DNA from: Nitrospirota bacterium
Lineage (GTDB): Bacteria; Nitrospirota; Nitrospiria; Nitrospirales; Nitrospiraceae
DNA: 8,222 bases
Assembly (NCBI GenBank): GCA_004296865.1
Contig: SCVQ01000003.1
Coordinates: 1-8,222 of the forward strand
Direction: 5' to 3'
The notes below the pieces were generated by a model. That model was not told the DNA's origin, did not search any database, and saw nothing but the letters and a program-made list of their open reading frames with translations. This document shows, piece by piece, positions 1-6,373 of the stretch. The position numbers were made by a program, and so were the translations under genes. Each line of letters starts with the position of its first letter. Position 1 is the stretch's first letter.

Positions 1-1
1 G

Positions 2-457
2 GCTCACCTCCTGGCGGCTGTTCTCTGGATCGGCGGAGCGCTGTTTCTCTCACTGATCCTCGTTCCGACCTTGAAGCAGGACTCCTTTGCCGCGCAGCGA
101 GGCCTCTTGTTCCGGGCCATCGCCGGCCGGTTTCGCGCGGTGGTCTGGACCTCCATTATCACGCTGATCGTCACAGGCACACTGCTATTGCCTCGGCGAG
201 TCGACTCGCTGCTGGCCCCTGCAGGCTGGCCCTTGTGGGTTCAGGTAAAGTTGCTGGCAGTCATCTTGCTGATCGGCCTGACGGCCATCCATGACTTTTG
301 GCTGGGGCCGAAAGTGGGGCGCCTGTTGCGAGCCCCCCAACAGGCACGCACTCAGGCAGAAACGCTTCTGATCCGTTGCTCTCCTTGGGTGGCCCGTCTG
401 GGGCTTGGGCTGGCGCTGGCAGTGCTGCTCTTGGCTGCGGTGCTGGTGCGCCTCTGA
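2..457 (+). CDS. CopD-like integral membrane protein, 5' end outside the window
   Basis: The reading frame is open from base 2 to the TGA at 455-457 and gives 151 residues; the true start lies upstream of the window. It has four hydrophobic segments, at about residues 2-23, 45-63, 79-101 and 128-151 of the visible part. The first begins with the pattern HLLAAVLWIGG, typical of the CopD (copper resistance D) family and related small membrane proteins, where a conserved His sits at the start of the first helix. A second His-Asp pair (IHDFW) is in the third helix. CopD proteins are associated with copper handling at the inner membrane, but many small members have no proven substrate, so a copper role is inference. 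The gene ends 10 bp from the end of the convergent CBS gene, with no terminator between them. Its last 124 bp recur at 1300-1423. A DUF2269- or DUF4149-like membrane protein is an alternative. Confidence 0.75.
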   Translation, partial: AHLLAAVLWIGGALFLSLILVPTLKQDSFAAQRGLLFRAIAGRFRAVVWTSIITLIVTGTLLLPRRVDSLLAPAGWPLWVQVKLLAVILLIGLTAIHDFWLGPKVGRLLRAPQQARTQAETLLIRCSPWVARLGLGLALAVLLLAAVLVRL

Positions 458-467
458 GAAACCCCTC

Positions 468-1238
468 CTACTTGCGCTTCAGCTCCTCTTGCTTGCGAAT
501 TTCTTCCTCCAGCAGTTGCTGCTGACGCTCGATGTCCTTGGGCTCGTAATACTGCGGGTTGTATCGATAGATCGCGCCCCCATAATAGCGAACCGCCAGC
601 GCCGCCAGCGTCCCGAGGATCGAGAGCAGCAAGACGACCACGATCCAGAAACGATTGCGGGAGAACCAGGCTCTCGGAGTATCGCGGAGAGGCCGGAGAT
701 GGCCTCGCTCAATCGGGACCACCACCGACGAACGAGCAATGTGCTCGACCGTACCGGAAAATGGAAGCGCCGTCGGTCTGCGTGAACCTTCCGCTTCAGC
801 AAGTTGCTGCTCCGTGGGCAACGGTGGCGGTGGCGGTCCCTTCCCAAGCTGCAATTGTCGTCGGATGATGTTGCTGAGTTCCGGTTGCCCATTAAGACTG
901 AGCATGATGATGTCATCCAGGGTCAGGATCGACACCAGCCGGCCTTCTTCATCGATGATCGGCAAACGACGGATGCCATGACGGCTCATGAGCGCGATGG
1001 CTATGCCGACCTCCTCGTTTCGAGGGACCGTCACCGGCGGGGTCGACATGATTTCCCGCATCCGTACGTTCTTGCTATCCAACCCGACCGCCATGACCCG
1101 AGCGACAAGGTCACGGTCCGTCAAGATCCCGACCGGTTTACACTCTTCCACCACGATCACGTCGCCCACCCCTTGCGTCACCATCAGGTTCGCCACATCG
1201 CTGGCCAATGCATCCGGCGTGACCGTGTAGACCGTCAT
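468..1238 (-). CDS. Membrane-anchored tandem CBS-domain protein
   Basis: This is a 256-residue protein. Two CBS domains occupy about residues 1-55 (with VGILTDRDLVARVMAVG) and 60-118 (REIMSTPPVTV to ILTLDDIIML). A linker with PPPPP at 135-139 follows, then one membrane helix at about 196-217 and a charged, probably coiled C-terminal tail rich in Q, E and K (234-256). CBS pairs usually bind adenine nucleotides (AMP, ATP, SAM); here the sensor would be tethered to the inner membrane by its C-terminal part. I chose the ATG at 1236-1238 because AAGGG lies 6 nt upstream (1245-1249). The frame stays open further upstream: an ATG at 1277 would add 13 residues encoded by a repeat, and more distant extensions run through a pseudogene and are unlikely. 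The usual first motif of a CBS pair (V-x-[DE]-[IV]-[MC] before the first strand) is missing, so the N-terminus looks remade by a rearrangement. What signal it senses is unknown. Confidence 0.85.
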   Translation of the reverse strand: MTVYTVTPDALASDVANLMVTQGVGDVIVVEECKPVGILTDRDLVARVMAVGLDSKNVRMREIMSTPPVTVPRNEEVGIAIALMSRHGIRRLPIIDEEGRLVSILTLDDIIMLSLNGQPELSNIIRRQLQLGKGPPPPPLPTEQQLAEAEGSRRPTALPFSGTVEHIARSSVVVPIERGHLRPLRDTPRAWFSRNRFWIVVVLLLSILGTLAALAVRYYGGAIYRYNPQYYEPKDIERQQQLLEEEIRKQEELKRK

Positions 1239-1298
1239 CGTCAACCCTTGTTCGTGAGCCTGCGCTGCGTCTCCCATACCCTTACCCCGCCAGCCACC
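1231..1298. repeat. Direct repeat copy A (partner at 2876-2944)
   Basis: This stretch matches 2876-2944 in the same orientation at roughly 90% identity over 68-69 nt, with six substitutions and one single-base gap by hand alignment. In copy B the repeat begins inside the last codons (W-L-A-G-stop) of the thioredoxin-CcdA gene. Copy A retains the same W-L-A-G-stop codons on the - strand (TAA at 1282-1284) but no gene body, because a CopD relic begins immediately beside it. The start codon and ribosome binding site of the CBS gene lie inside this copy. The single-base gap makes a conserved short peptide across both copies unlikely. It is best read as a duplicated gene end plus spacer rather than a mobile element; no terminal inverted repeats were seen. 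Confidence 0.85.
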
Positions 1299-1299
1299 A

Positions 1300-1423
1300 C
1301 CCCCAACAGGCGCGCACTCAGGCAGAAACACTTCTGATCCGTTGCTCCCCTTGGGTCGCCCGTCTGGGACTGATGCTGGCCCTTGCGGTCCTCCTCTCAG
1401 CCGCAGCCCTGGTACGGCTCTAG
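1300..1423 (+). pseudogene. 3' relic of a second CopD-like gene
   Basis: These 124 bases align without gaps to 334-457, the 3' end of the CopD-like gene, at about 101 of 124 identities. Translated in the matching frame they give 40 residues that start PQQARTQAETLL and end LVRL before TAG (1421-1423). They differ from the intact protein at only three residues (G to M, L to S, V to A). Most substitutions are at third codon positions, so this copy evolved as a working gene before it lost its 5' part. No start codon, ribosome binding site or upstream CopD sequence precedes it; homology stops abruptly at about 1300, next to repeat copy A. The relic points toward the end of the MgtC-like gene, just as the intact gene points toward the end of the CBS gene. 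Confidence 0.9.
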
Positions 1424-1429
1424 CGCAAC

Positions 1430-1461
1430 GAGCCTCCTCCATGAAGGAATGATTGAGGCTC
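1430..1461 (-). terminator. Weak inverted repeat after the MgtC/DUF4010 gene
   Basis: GAGCCTC (1430-1436) and GAGGCTC (1455-1461) form a perfect 7-bp stem around an 18-nt loop. The stem begins two bases after the MgtC/DUF4010 stop codon (1464-1466) on the - strand, and it also sits after the CopD relic on the + strand. There is no T-run on the - strand and only three Ts on the + strand, so intrinsic termination is doubtful. It could be an mRNA 3'-end stabilising hairpin or chance. Confidence 0.25.
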
Positions 1462-1463
1462 TT

Positions 1464-2756
1464 TCATCGGGCCAGCATGAGCGCCAGGCCGCCGGCACCC
1501 AGCACCGCGCCCAGTCCCAAGAGCACACGCGTCGCCAACCCACTCCCTCCCAGCCAGAAGGCCAGGCCGGCTTTCACCGCTGTATTGGTCACGGCGGCCA
1601 GCGTGATCGCGGTCGCGGCCGTGGAAGCGGCCAATCCATCGAGGTGGAACCGGGCCATCGAGAGGCTGATGGCATCGACCTCGGTCGTGCCGGCCAGAAC
1701 ACTGGAGGCGTAGAGGCCTCGATCGCCCAGGAAGGTGTGCGCGGCCTTCGCCACGAAGATCACACACGCATAAAACAGGCCGAACTGCAGAGCCGCGCGC
1801 AGTTCAAAGGGATTGCGATGGGAAACGGGTTGGGTCTCGGGGAGATCGTGGCGGGAACTCAGGTAGAAGGCCAGGGCCACGCCGTAGCCGGAGGCGGCCA
1901 TGGCTCCGAGAGGCCAGAGCAGGACCGGCAGGAGCCCCAGATCGATAATCCCGACAATCGCCAGAATCCGCACGAACATGGTGGCCGAGGCGGTCAGGAT
2001 ACCCACGGCGGCCAGCGTAAGAACCCTGGGCGATTCCCGGACGCGCCCCGCCAGGCTGACGGTCACAGCCGTGGACGACACCAGGCCGCCCAGGATGCCG
2101 GTGACCGCCAGCCCCTGTCGTTCCCCGATAATGCGGGTCGCAAGGTAGCCCAGGAAACTGATCCCGGCGATCAAGACGATCATCAAGCCGATGTTAAAGG
2201 GGTTCAGGACATCCAATGGACCAACGGTACGGTCAGGAAGAAGCGGCAGGACCACGAGCGCCAGGATGACAAACTTCGCCGTCGCATAGATGTCGTCTTC
2301 CGACACCCGTTCGACCGCATGGTGGAGGGGCGCCTTGAAGGAGAGCAGCGCCATCACCACCGACGCGCTGGCCACAATCAGTAAGTACCGTTGCGCGGTG
2401 GCCAGCGGCAAACCAGGCAGAAGCGCCAGGACCCCCAGCAGAAACGTGATCAAGGCCGCCACTTGCGTGGTCACCCCGGGGGCCAAGTCTCGGCTCCACT
2501 CCTGATAATAGGAAATGGCCAGGAACAGTCCCATCACCAGCAGGCCCCCGGCGATGGCCCAGGCTCCAGCTGCGTGGGCAATTAACGCGGACAGCGCCCC
2601 AGCCAGCGCGATGAGAGGAAACGTCCTGACGCCCCCGATGAGGCCTGGTTTTTTCTCGAGCACCCGCGACTGTTCGCGTTCCAAGCCGATCAATGATCCT
2701 GCCGCCAGGGCAATCAGAAACCCCAGGAAGATCTCCTCAAAGGACATGGTGGACAC
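1464..2756 (-). CDS. MgtC/SapB - DUF4010 family polytopic membrane protein
   Basis: This is a 430-residue, very hydrophobic protein with roughly 11-12 membrane segments. The N-terminal part (about 10-140) carries the MgtC/SapB signature: GFLIALAAGSLIGLERE at 12-28 and GGVRTFPLIALAG at 41-53. The C-terminal half is DUF4010-like, with GLVSSTAVTVSLAGR at 224-238 and LAGTTEVDAISLSMA at 354-368. MgtC proteins affect magnesium homeostasis and F-type ATP synthase activity in pathogens; the larger MgtC-DUF4010 proteins are widespread in environmental bacteria and their transport or regulatory role is not established. I chose the GTG at 2756 because GGAAGGGAG lies 9 nt upstream; an ATG three codons later (2747) is the alternative. 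The gene is 171 bp downstream of the thioredoxin-CcdA gene and may or may not share its transcript. Confidence 0.88.
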   Translation of the reverse strand: MSTMSFEEIFLGFLIALAAGSLIGLEREQSRVLEKKPGLIGGVRTFPLIALAGALSALIAHAAGAWAIAGGLLVMGLFLAISYYQEWSRDLAPGVTTQVAALITFLLGVLALLPGLPLATAQRYLLIVASASVVMALLSFKAPLHHAVERVSEDDIYATAKFVILALVVLPLLPDRTVGPLDVLNPFNIGLMIVLIAGISFLGYLATRIIGERQGLAVTGILGGLVSSTAVTVSLAGRVRESPRVLTLAAVGILTASATMFVRILAIVGIIDLGLLPVLLWPLGAMAASGYGVALAFYLSSRHDLPETQPVSHRNPFELRAALQFGLFYACVIFVAKAAHTFLGDRGLYASSVLAGTTEVDAISLSMARFHLDGLAASTAATAITLAAVTNTAVKAGLAFWLGGSGLATRVLLGLGAVLGAGGLALMLAR

Positions 2757-2791
2757 AGGACAGGACTCCCTTCCATACGGGTTTGCCTACG

Positions 2792-2828
2792 ACGCCGATC
2801 TCCATCGCTCAGTCAGAACGCCGATCTC
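2792..2828. repeat. Short direct repeat ACGCCGATCTC x2 in the spacer
   Basis: ACGCCGATCTC occurs at 2792-2802 and again at 2818-2828, 26 bp start to start, in the spacer upstream of the MgtC/DUF4010 gene. Paired 11-mers spaced by about 2.5 helical turns could be regulator half-sites, but no promoter could be identified next to them and chance is possible. Confidence 0.3.
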
Positions 2829-2875
2829 ATTTTCGCCTGTTGGTGCCGCCGATGGATGTCCTTGAGGCTCGCAGC

Positions 2876-2944
2876 AACGTCGTCGCCAACCCTTGTTTGG
2901 TGAGCCTGCGCCGCGTCTCCCACACCCTTACCCCGCCAGCCACC
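2876..2944. repeat. Direct repeat copy B (partner at 1231-1298)
   Basis: This is the second copy of the ~68 bp repeat. Its right end covers the last codons and TAA (2928-2930) of the thioredoxin-CcdA gene, and the rest is downstream spacer. Because copy B is joined to an intact gene, it looks like the original context, while copy A is the displaced one. A 36-codon frame starting with GTG can be read leftward through this copy, but a frameshift relative to copy A argues against coding. Confidence 0.85.
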
Positions 2945-4154
2945 CTGGATTCATAATCAGGCTGGCCCCCAAGGCCAACATGACTGCGCCACTGATCAAC
3001 TTGAGCCAGCGCCCCTCTCGTTCCTGGAGCCGCCGCTGACTCAGCGTGACGACCCCGATCGCCAGCACCAGGACATCATCCAACATATAGGCCGCGTTGT
3101 ACAGCCCCAGATATCCGTAATAGCCCCACCACGGCAGATGGCGCAACGTGAGAATTTGCGTGTACAAGGCCGGAAACCCCGCCGTGCAGGCGAGTTCGAC
3201 GACCTGGACCAGCACCCCCAACACAATGGCCCCGACCAAGGCTCCCGCGAGGCGCCCGGCCTGCAGCACAGCGCGGAGCCTGGCATAGAGGCCCGGCTTG
3301 GCCGCATCCGGGATGCGCAGCGACACCCCTCGGCCGAAGGCGAAAAAATCTTTGACATTGAGTGCCCCGGCAAGCCCGGCCACTCCGCCCAAGACGACCT
3401 GCGTGGCCCTGGAAAGACCGATGACAAGAAATACATTCAGCCAGGCCGCCATGAACGCAAAATATGCCAGCCCTTCCACGGCGACGAACGTGCCTGCAAT
3501 GAGCACCATCTTCAGGCGGTCCCTCAGACCGGCCAGAAGCGACAGCATGAATACCAGCACCCACATGGAGCAAGGGTTGAAGCCATCCAACAGGCCGAGA
3601 GCAACAGTAAAGACCGGCAGGCCCACCTCCCGCACCGTCAGGCGGCCAAAGAACGGGGTGTCGACCACTTCGATCTCTGCGGCGAGGCCGGCGGTCTCTT
3701 GCCTGCAGGGTCCCGTGGTTTCCGCCGGACAGGCCCCTTCGGATGCCGACTCTCCCATCCTTGAGGACGGCCTGTCTATGAGAAGGGCCCTGATTCGTGC
3801 GCCGGTGGTCTGTGCCCCGGTATAGCCAACGATCAGTTCCCTTCCCAAGGAGAAGGCCGGCACCCCCAAGGCGCGAATCCCCAGCGTCGCGGCAAGCGCG
3901 CTCAGGCGTGAGCGGGCGTCCGCATCCCTCCCGACGTCTGAGATGACGATACGGAGGGCTGGTCGTTCCTGCTGAAGATCGTCCAGGAACAGTTTGGCGG
4001 CGGCGCAGTGGGGGCACCCCTCCCGCGTGAACAGCTCGATGTCGGCCCGTGGCTCGACCGGCTCGGCCGCTTGGCCAATCCCCGGGCCGGTGAGCCAGAG
4101 CAACCAGAGTGCCAGGACCGGCAGGAGCAGCCGGCCATGCAGAGAGACACGCAC
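2928..4154 (-). CDS. Exported thioredoxin-like domain fused to DsbD/CcdA-type membrane domain
   Basis: This is a 408-residue protein. Residues 1-29 form a signal peptide or first membrane anchor (MRVSLHGRLLLPVLALW, small residues GIGQA before AEP). Residues 36-126 are a thioredoxin/glutaredoxin-like domain with the redox motif CPHC (47-50) and a cis-proline candidate in GVPAF (P99). From about residue 178 there are six or so membrane helices of the CcdA/DsbD-beta type, with the expected cysteine pair at C195 (GFNPCSMW) and C323 (ELACTAGFP). Such proteins carry electrons from cytoplasmic thioredoxin across the inner membrane to periplasmic thiols; here the periplasmic acceptor is fused on. An extra cysteine pair (C142, C150) lies in the linker. 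I chose the GTG at 4154 because AAGGG lies 4 nt upstream and the signal peptide then starts correctly; the open frame continues upstream only as an out-of-frame overlap with the cytochrome gene. It starts 11 nt after the cytochrome c stop, probably as one operon. Confidence 0.87.
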   Translation of the reverse strand: MRVSLHGRLLLPVLALWLLWLTGPGIGQAAEPVEPRADIELFTREGCPHCAAAKLFLDDLQQERPALRIVISDVGRDADARSRLSALAATLGIRALGVPAFSLGRELIVGYTGAQTTGARIRALLIDRPSSRMGESASEGACPAETTGPCRQETAGLAAEIEVVDTPFFGRLTVREVGLPVFTVALGLLDGFNPCSMWVLVFMLSLLAGLRDRLKMVLIAGTFVAVEGLAYFAFMAAWLNVFLVIGLSRATQVVLGGVAGLAGALNVKDFFAFGRGVSLRIPDAAKPGLYARLRAVLQAGRLAGALVGAIVLGVLVQVVELACTAGFPALYTQILTLRHLPWWGYYGYLGLYNAAYMLDDVLVLAIGVVTLSQRRLQEREGRWLKLISGAVMLALGASLIMNPGWLAG

Positions 4155-4165
4155 GAAGCCCTTGC

Positions 4166-4531
4166 TTAGCTGACCGCGTCGAACGGCGCCATCATCCGGA
4201 TGTACGAGAGCACATCCAGAATCTGTTCGTCGGTCAGACGATCTCGCCAGCCGTGCATGGGACTGAAGATCACGCCATGCGTGATGGCGACCAACAATTC
4301 CCAATCGGTCTTGGCGCGCGACCGCCGGGACTGCAGATTGGCCGGTGCCACAATGAGGTAGCGGCTGTCCGGGCCATTGCCCTCCAAGGTCAGGCCGTGA
4401 CAACGGAGACAGTGCTGTTCGTAAATGGCCTGCCCATTCCTGGCATTTCCCCGTTCCCCCTGCGCGGCAACCCAGGCACTGCCGAGGAAAACGGCCACAA
4501 GGGCGGTCATAATTACGATGGTCTTCTTCAT
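4166..4531 (-). CDS. Small exported monoheme cytochrome c (class I)
   Basis: This is a 121-residue protein with an N-terminal signal peptide (MKKTIVIMTALVAVFLGSAW, probable cleavage after VAA at about 23). The single heme-binding motif is CLRCH at 41-45, and the likely distal axial ligand is M92 in FSPMHGW. The size and the late DEQILDVLSYIRMM helix fit the class I cytochrome c / cytochrome cbb3-CccA-like fold. It would carry electrons in the periplasm; its partners cannot be read from the sequence. The start is an ATG with GGAG 6 nt upstream (4538-4541). It sits 36 nt after the HAD-ATPase gene and 11 nt before the thioredoxin-CcdA fusion, which could keep its heme-binding cysteines reduced before heme attachment. 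Confidence 0.92.
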   Translation of the reverse strand: MKKTIVIMTALVAVFLGSAWVAAQGERGNARNGQAIYEQHCLRCHGLTLEGNGPDSRYLIVAPANLQSRRSRAKTDWELLVAITHGVIFSPMHGWRDRLTDEQILDVLSYIRMMAPFDAVS

Positions 4532-4567
4532 AGCTCACTCCATTTGTTGTGTGATCTCGCGACGGTC

Positions 4568-6304
4568 CTAACGCAGCGCATTCAGTTCCTCGTAATGAGC
4601 GGCCACGGTCTGCCGAAGAGCTTCCCGGAACTCTTCTCCCTTGAGAAGCCGGTTGGAGAGTTTTCGTAGTCGCATCGCCAGGCCCTCATCCCCCAGGACC
4701 TTTTCTGCCCAATGGGAAAAATCCTGGCGGCGGTCGTGGTATTCCAGACTCTGGATCGGCAGCACCGGGATCAGTTGAAGGAACTCGTAGAGACTGGCCG
4801 CCTCCCTGCCGATGCCCGCCTGTTCATCCCGAAACCAGAACCGCTTGTCCGGCGGCAGCGGTACGTCCAGGTACTTGTAGAGGTGCCGCACGTGGGGTAC
4901 CCGGCGGATGGCCGGGCGCAGCCTGACGACAGGGCCTCCGCAGAGCAGCGCGGACCCCGTTGGAATCTCTCCTATGCCAATCTCCCCCTTGTGACAAGCC
5001 TCGCAGTGGTCCAGGACCGCCCGTGTCGCCTCCGGTTCGGTCGTGCGGGTCAGCAGGCAGTGGTGCATCGCCTGGAGCACCCTCCGATCCATCCGGTCCG
5101 GCCGGTAGGAGACCAAGGCCCACCCCCCGACTTCCAACTGGGGGACTACGGCGGCCGTCACCTCTTCCCCGCCGGGAAGCAGAAACTGCTGGGCCTCTTC
5201 CAGCACGATCCAGTGCGGTCGATATTTCCGCTCCCGCAAGGGCCGGAGCACGCGGATCAATTCGGCGACATATCCGCTTCGGAGCGCCAGCGGATAGCGG
5301 CTGAGGTCGACCACCGCCGAGACACCTGCCGCATCCAGCAACGAGACCACCGCGGTCGGCGTCGGCATTGAGGAGCGATCCCCTTCCAGGGCCACGAACC
5401 GCGGCAGCACCCGCAAACCACGGAAGTTTCCTTCCGGGTCCACGAGCAGGACCTGGTAGTCCTCATGGTGCAATCCTTCCGCCAACAGGCCGACCATCCA
5501 AGACTTGCCGGTGCCTGAGTCCCCGAACACCCCAAGGTTGCGTCCGGCCAGACGGGAGGCCGGGAGGCTCACGTTCTGCCCCCTGTCATCCTGCCCAATC
5601 AGAATCGGTCGTTCGCGCCGGAGCGGAATGTCCAAGAACCGTCCGGCCAAAGGATAGCGTTGGAGGACCTCCAGCACCCCGGCCGGCCCGGGCTCGACTG
5701 CCACCACGTCCGCCAGGTCCCGGATCGCTGGAACGGCATCTCCTACCGCCACCCCCACTTCAGCCAAGGTCAACATGGAGAGATCGTTCTCCGCATCCCC
5801 AAAAGCCGCCAGGTTTCTGGCCGAAAACCCACAAATCGTCAACAGCCGCTGGAGGCCCGCCCCCTTGGCCGCCCCTGGCGGCACGATCATGACGGCACCC
5901 TTGTTGTACTCAACCGCGGCGCCCCCGCTGTACGGCTGGGTTCCGAGCACCCGCCAGACCACCTGATCATGCGGGACCCAGGTGGCCGCGATGGCCAGGC
6001 CGCGCTCGAAGGGGATCCCAGTCTCTTCCAGCGCCTTCAGCAGGTGGGCGCCGATCTGGCCGAAGGGAAGGTAAATCTCGCCGCTCGCGGTATGCGCCAG
6101 CACGGCGCCGTTTTCCCAGACGACGCCGGTAAAGAGCTCCCCCATATGACCCAGCGACACCGTCTCGAAGCGGCGGCCCGTGACCAGGAACAGCGCATGG
6201 CCGGAGGCGCGACATTGCTCAAGCGCGGACTCCAGTTCAGAAGACACCGCGCCGTCCAACGCCAGGGTCCCGTCAAAATCGAACGCCATGACACGGCGGT
6301 ACAC
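4568..6304 (-). CDS. HAD-IIB phosphatase fused to HerA/DUF87-type P-loop ATPase
   Basis: This is a 578-residue multidomain protein. Residues 5-215 form a HAD-IIB (Cof-like) phosphatase: nucleophile motif DFDGT (9-13), motif II Thr in VTGRR (T42), motif III Lys (K147) and motif IV GDAENDLSML (169-178). All catalytic residues are present. Residues 235-465 form a HerA/VirB4/DUF87-like ATPase: Walker A GDSGTGKS (261-268), a conserved LLVDPEGNF segment (287-294) and Walker B IVLEEAQQF (366-374). Residues 480-578 form an alpha-helical domain with the pattern FRDE...ASLYEF...EYH...DFSHW...VLGDE; I recall similar C-terminal domains (DUF5752-like) but am not certain of the name. The start GTG at 6304 has GGAGAGG 6 nt upstream; an ATG at 6289 is less well placed. 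Sugar-phosphate or phosphoglycolate-type substrates are typical of HAD-IIB, and HerA ATPases act on DNA or other polymers, so the joint role is unknown. It is probably in the same transcript as the cytochrome gene. Confidence 0.88.
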   Translation of the reverse strand: MYRRVMAFDFDGTLALDGAVSSELESALEQCRASGHALFLVTGRRFETVSLGHMGELFTGVVWENGAVLAHTASGEIYLPFGQIGAHLLKALEETGIPFERGLAIAATWVPHDQVVWRVLGTQPYSGGAAVEYNKGAVMIVPPGAAKGAGLQRLLTICGFSARNLAAFGDAENDLSMLTLAEVGVAVGDAVPAIRDLADVVAVEPGPAGVLEVLQRYPLAGRFLDIPLRRERPILIGQDDRGQNVSLPASRLAGRNLGVFGDSGTGKSWMVGLLAEGLHHEDYQVLLVDPEGNFRGLRVLPRFVALEGDRSSMPTPTAVVSLLDAAGVSAVVDLSRYPLALRSGYVAELIRVLRPLRERKYRPHWIVLEEAQQFLLPGGEEVTAAVVPQLEVGGWALVSYRPDRMDRRVLQAMHHCLLTRTTEPEATRAVLDHCEACHKGEIGIGEIPTGSALLCGGPVVRLRPAIRRVPHVRHLYKYLDVPLPPDKRFWFRDEQAGIGREAASLYEFLQLIPVLPIQSLEYHDRRQDFSHWAEKVLGDEGLAMRLRKLSNRLLKGEEFREALRQTVAAHYEELNALR

Positions 6305-6343
6305 GCACGTCCTCTCCGGCCCAGACCCTGAGCCACTTCGTGT

Positions 6344-6360
6344 TCGTTTCGACGAAACGA
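6344..6360. other. Short perfect hairpin between CBS and HAD-ATPase genes
   Basis: TCGTTTC (6344-6350), GAC, GAAACGA (6354-6360) form a 7-bp stem with a 3-nt loop in the 69-nt spacer, 13 nt after the stop of the soluble CBS gene. No T-run follows on either strand, so it does not look like an intrinsic terminator. It could be a processing or stabilising hairpin, or a small operator. Confidence 0.4.
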
Positions 6361-6373
6361 GGGAGAAAGAAGA

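Noticed and set aside
1239..1442. N-terminal extension of the CBS protein up to 1442 (324 residues in total).
   Set aside because: It translates the antisense of the CopD relic and repeat copy A, is Gly/Pro/Arg-rich and has no family support. A well-placed ribosome binding site exists at the internal ATG.
1383..2384. Long + strand frame opposite the MgtC/DUF4010 gene.
   Set aside because: The composition is hydrophilic and Gln/Arg/His-rich, as expected for the antisense of a hydrophobic GC-rich gene. The - strand protein has clear family motifs.
2830..2930. A GTG-started 36-codon frame (- strand) through repeat copy B, beginning VGDAAQAHQ.
   Set aside because: Copy A begins the same way but a single-base gap shifts the frame after about eight codons, and the ribosome binding site is weak. 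The similarity is of DNA, not of protein.
1231..2944. The two direct repeats as ends of a composite mobile element carrying the MgtC/DUF4010 gene.
   Set aside because: No transposase or integrase lies between them, no target-site duplication or terminal inverted repeat is visible, and copy B overlaps a gene end.
4155..4538. N-terminal extension of the thioredoxin-CcdA protein to 4538.
   Set aside because: It is an out-of-frame reading of the cytochrome c gene. The GTG at 4154 gives a proper signal peptide.
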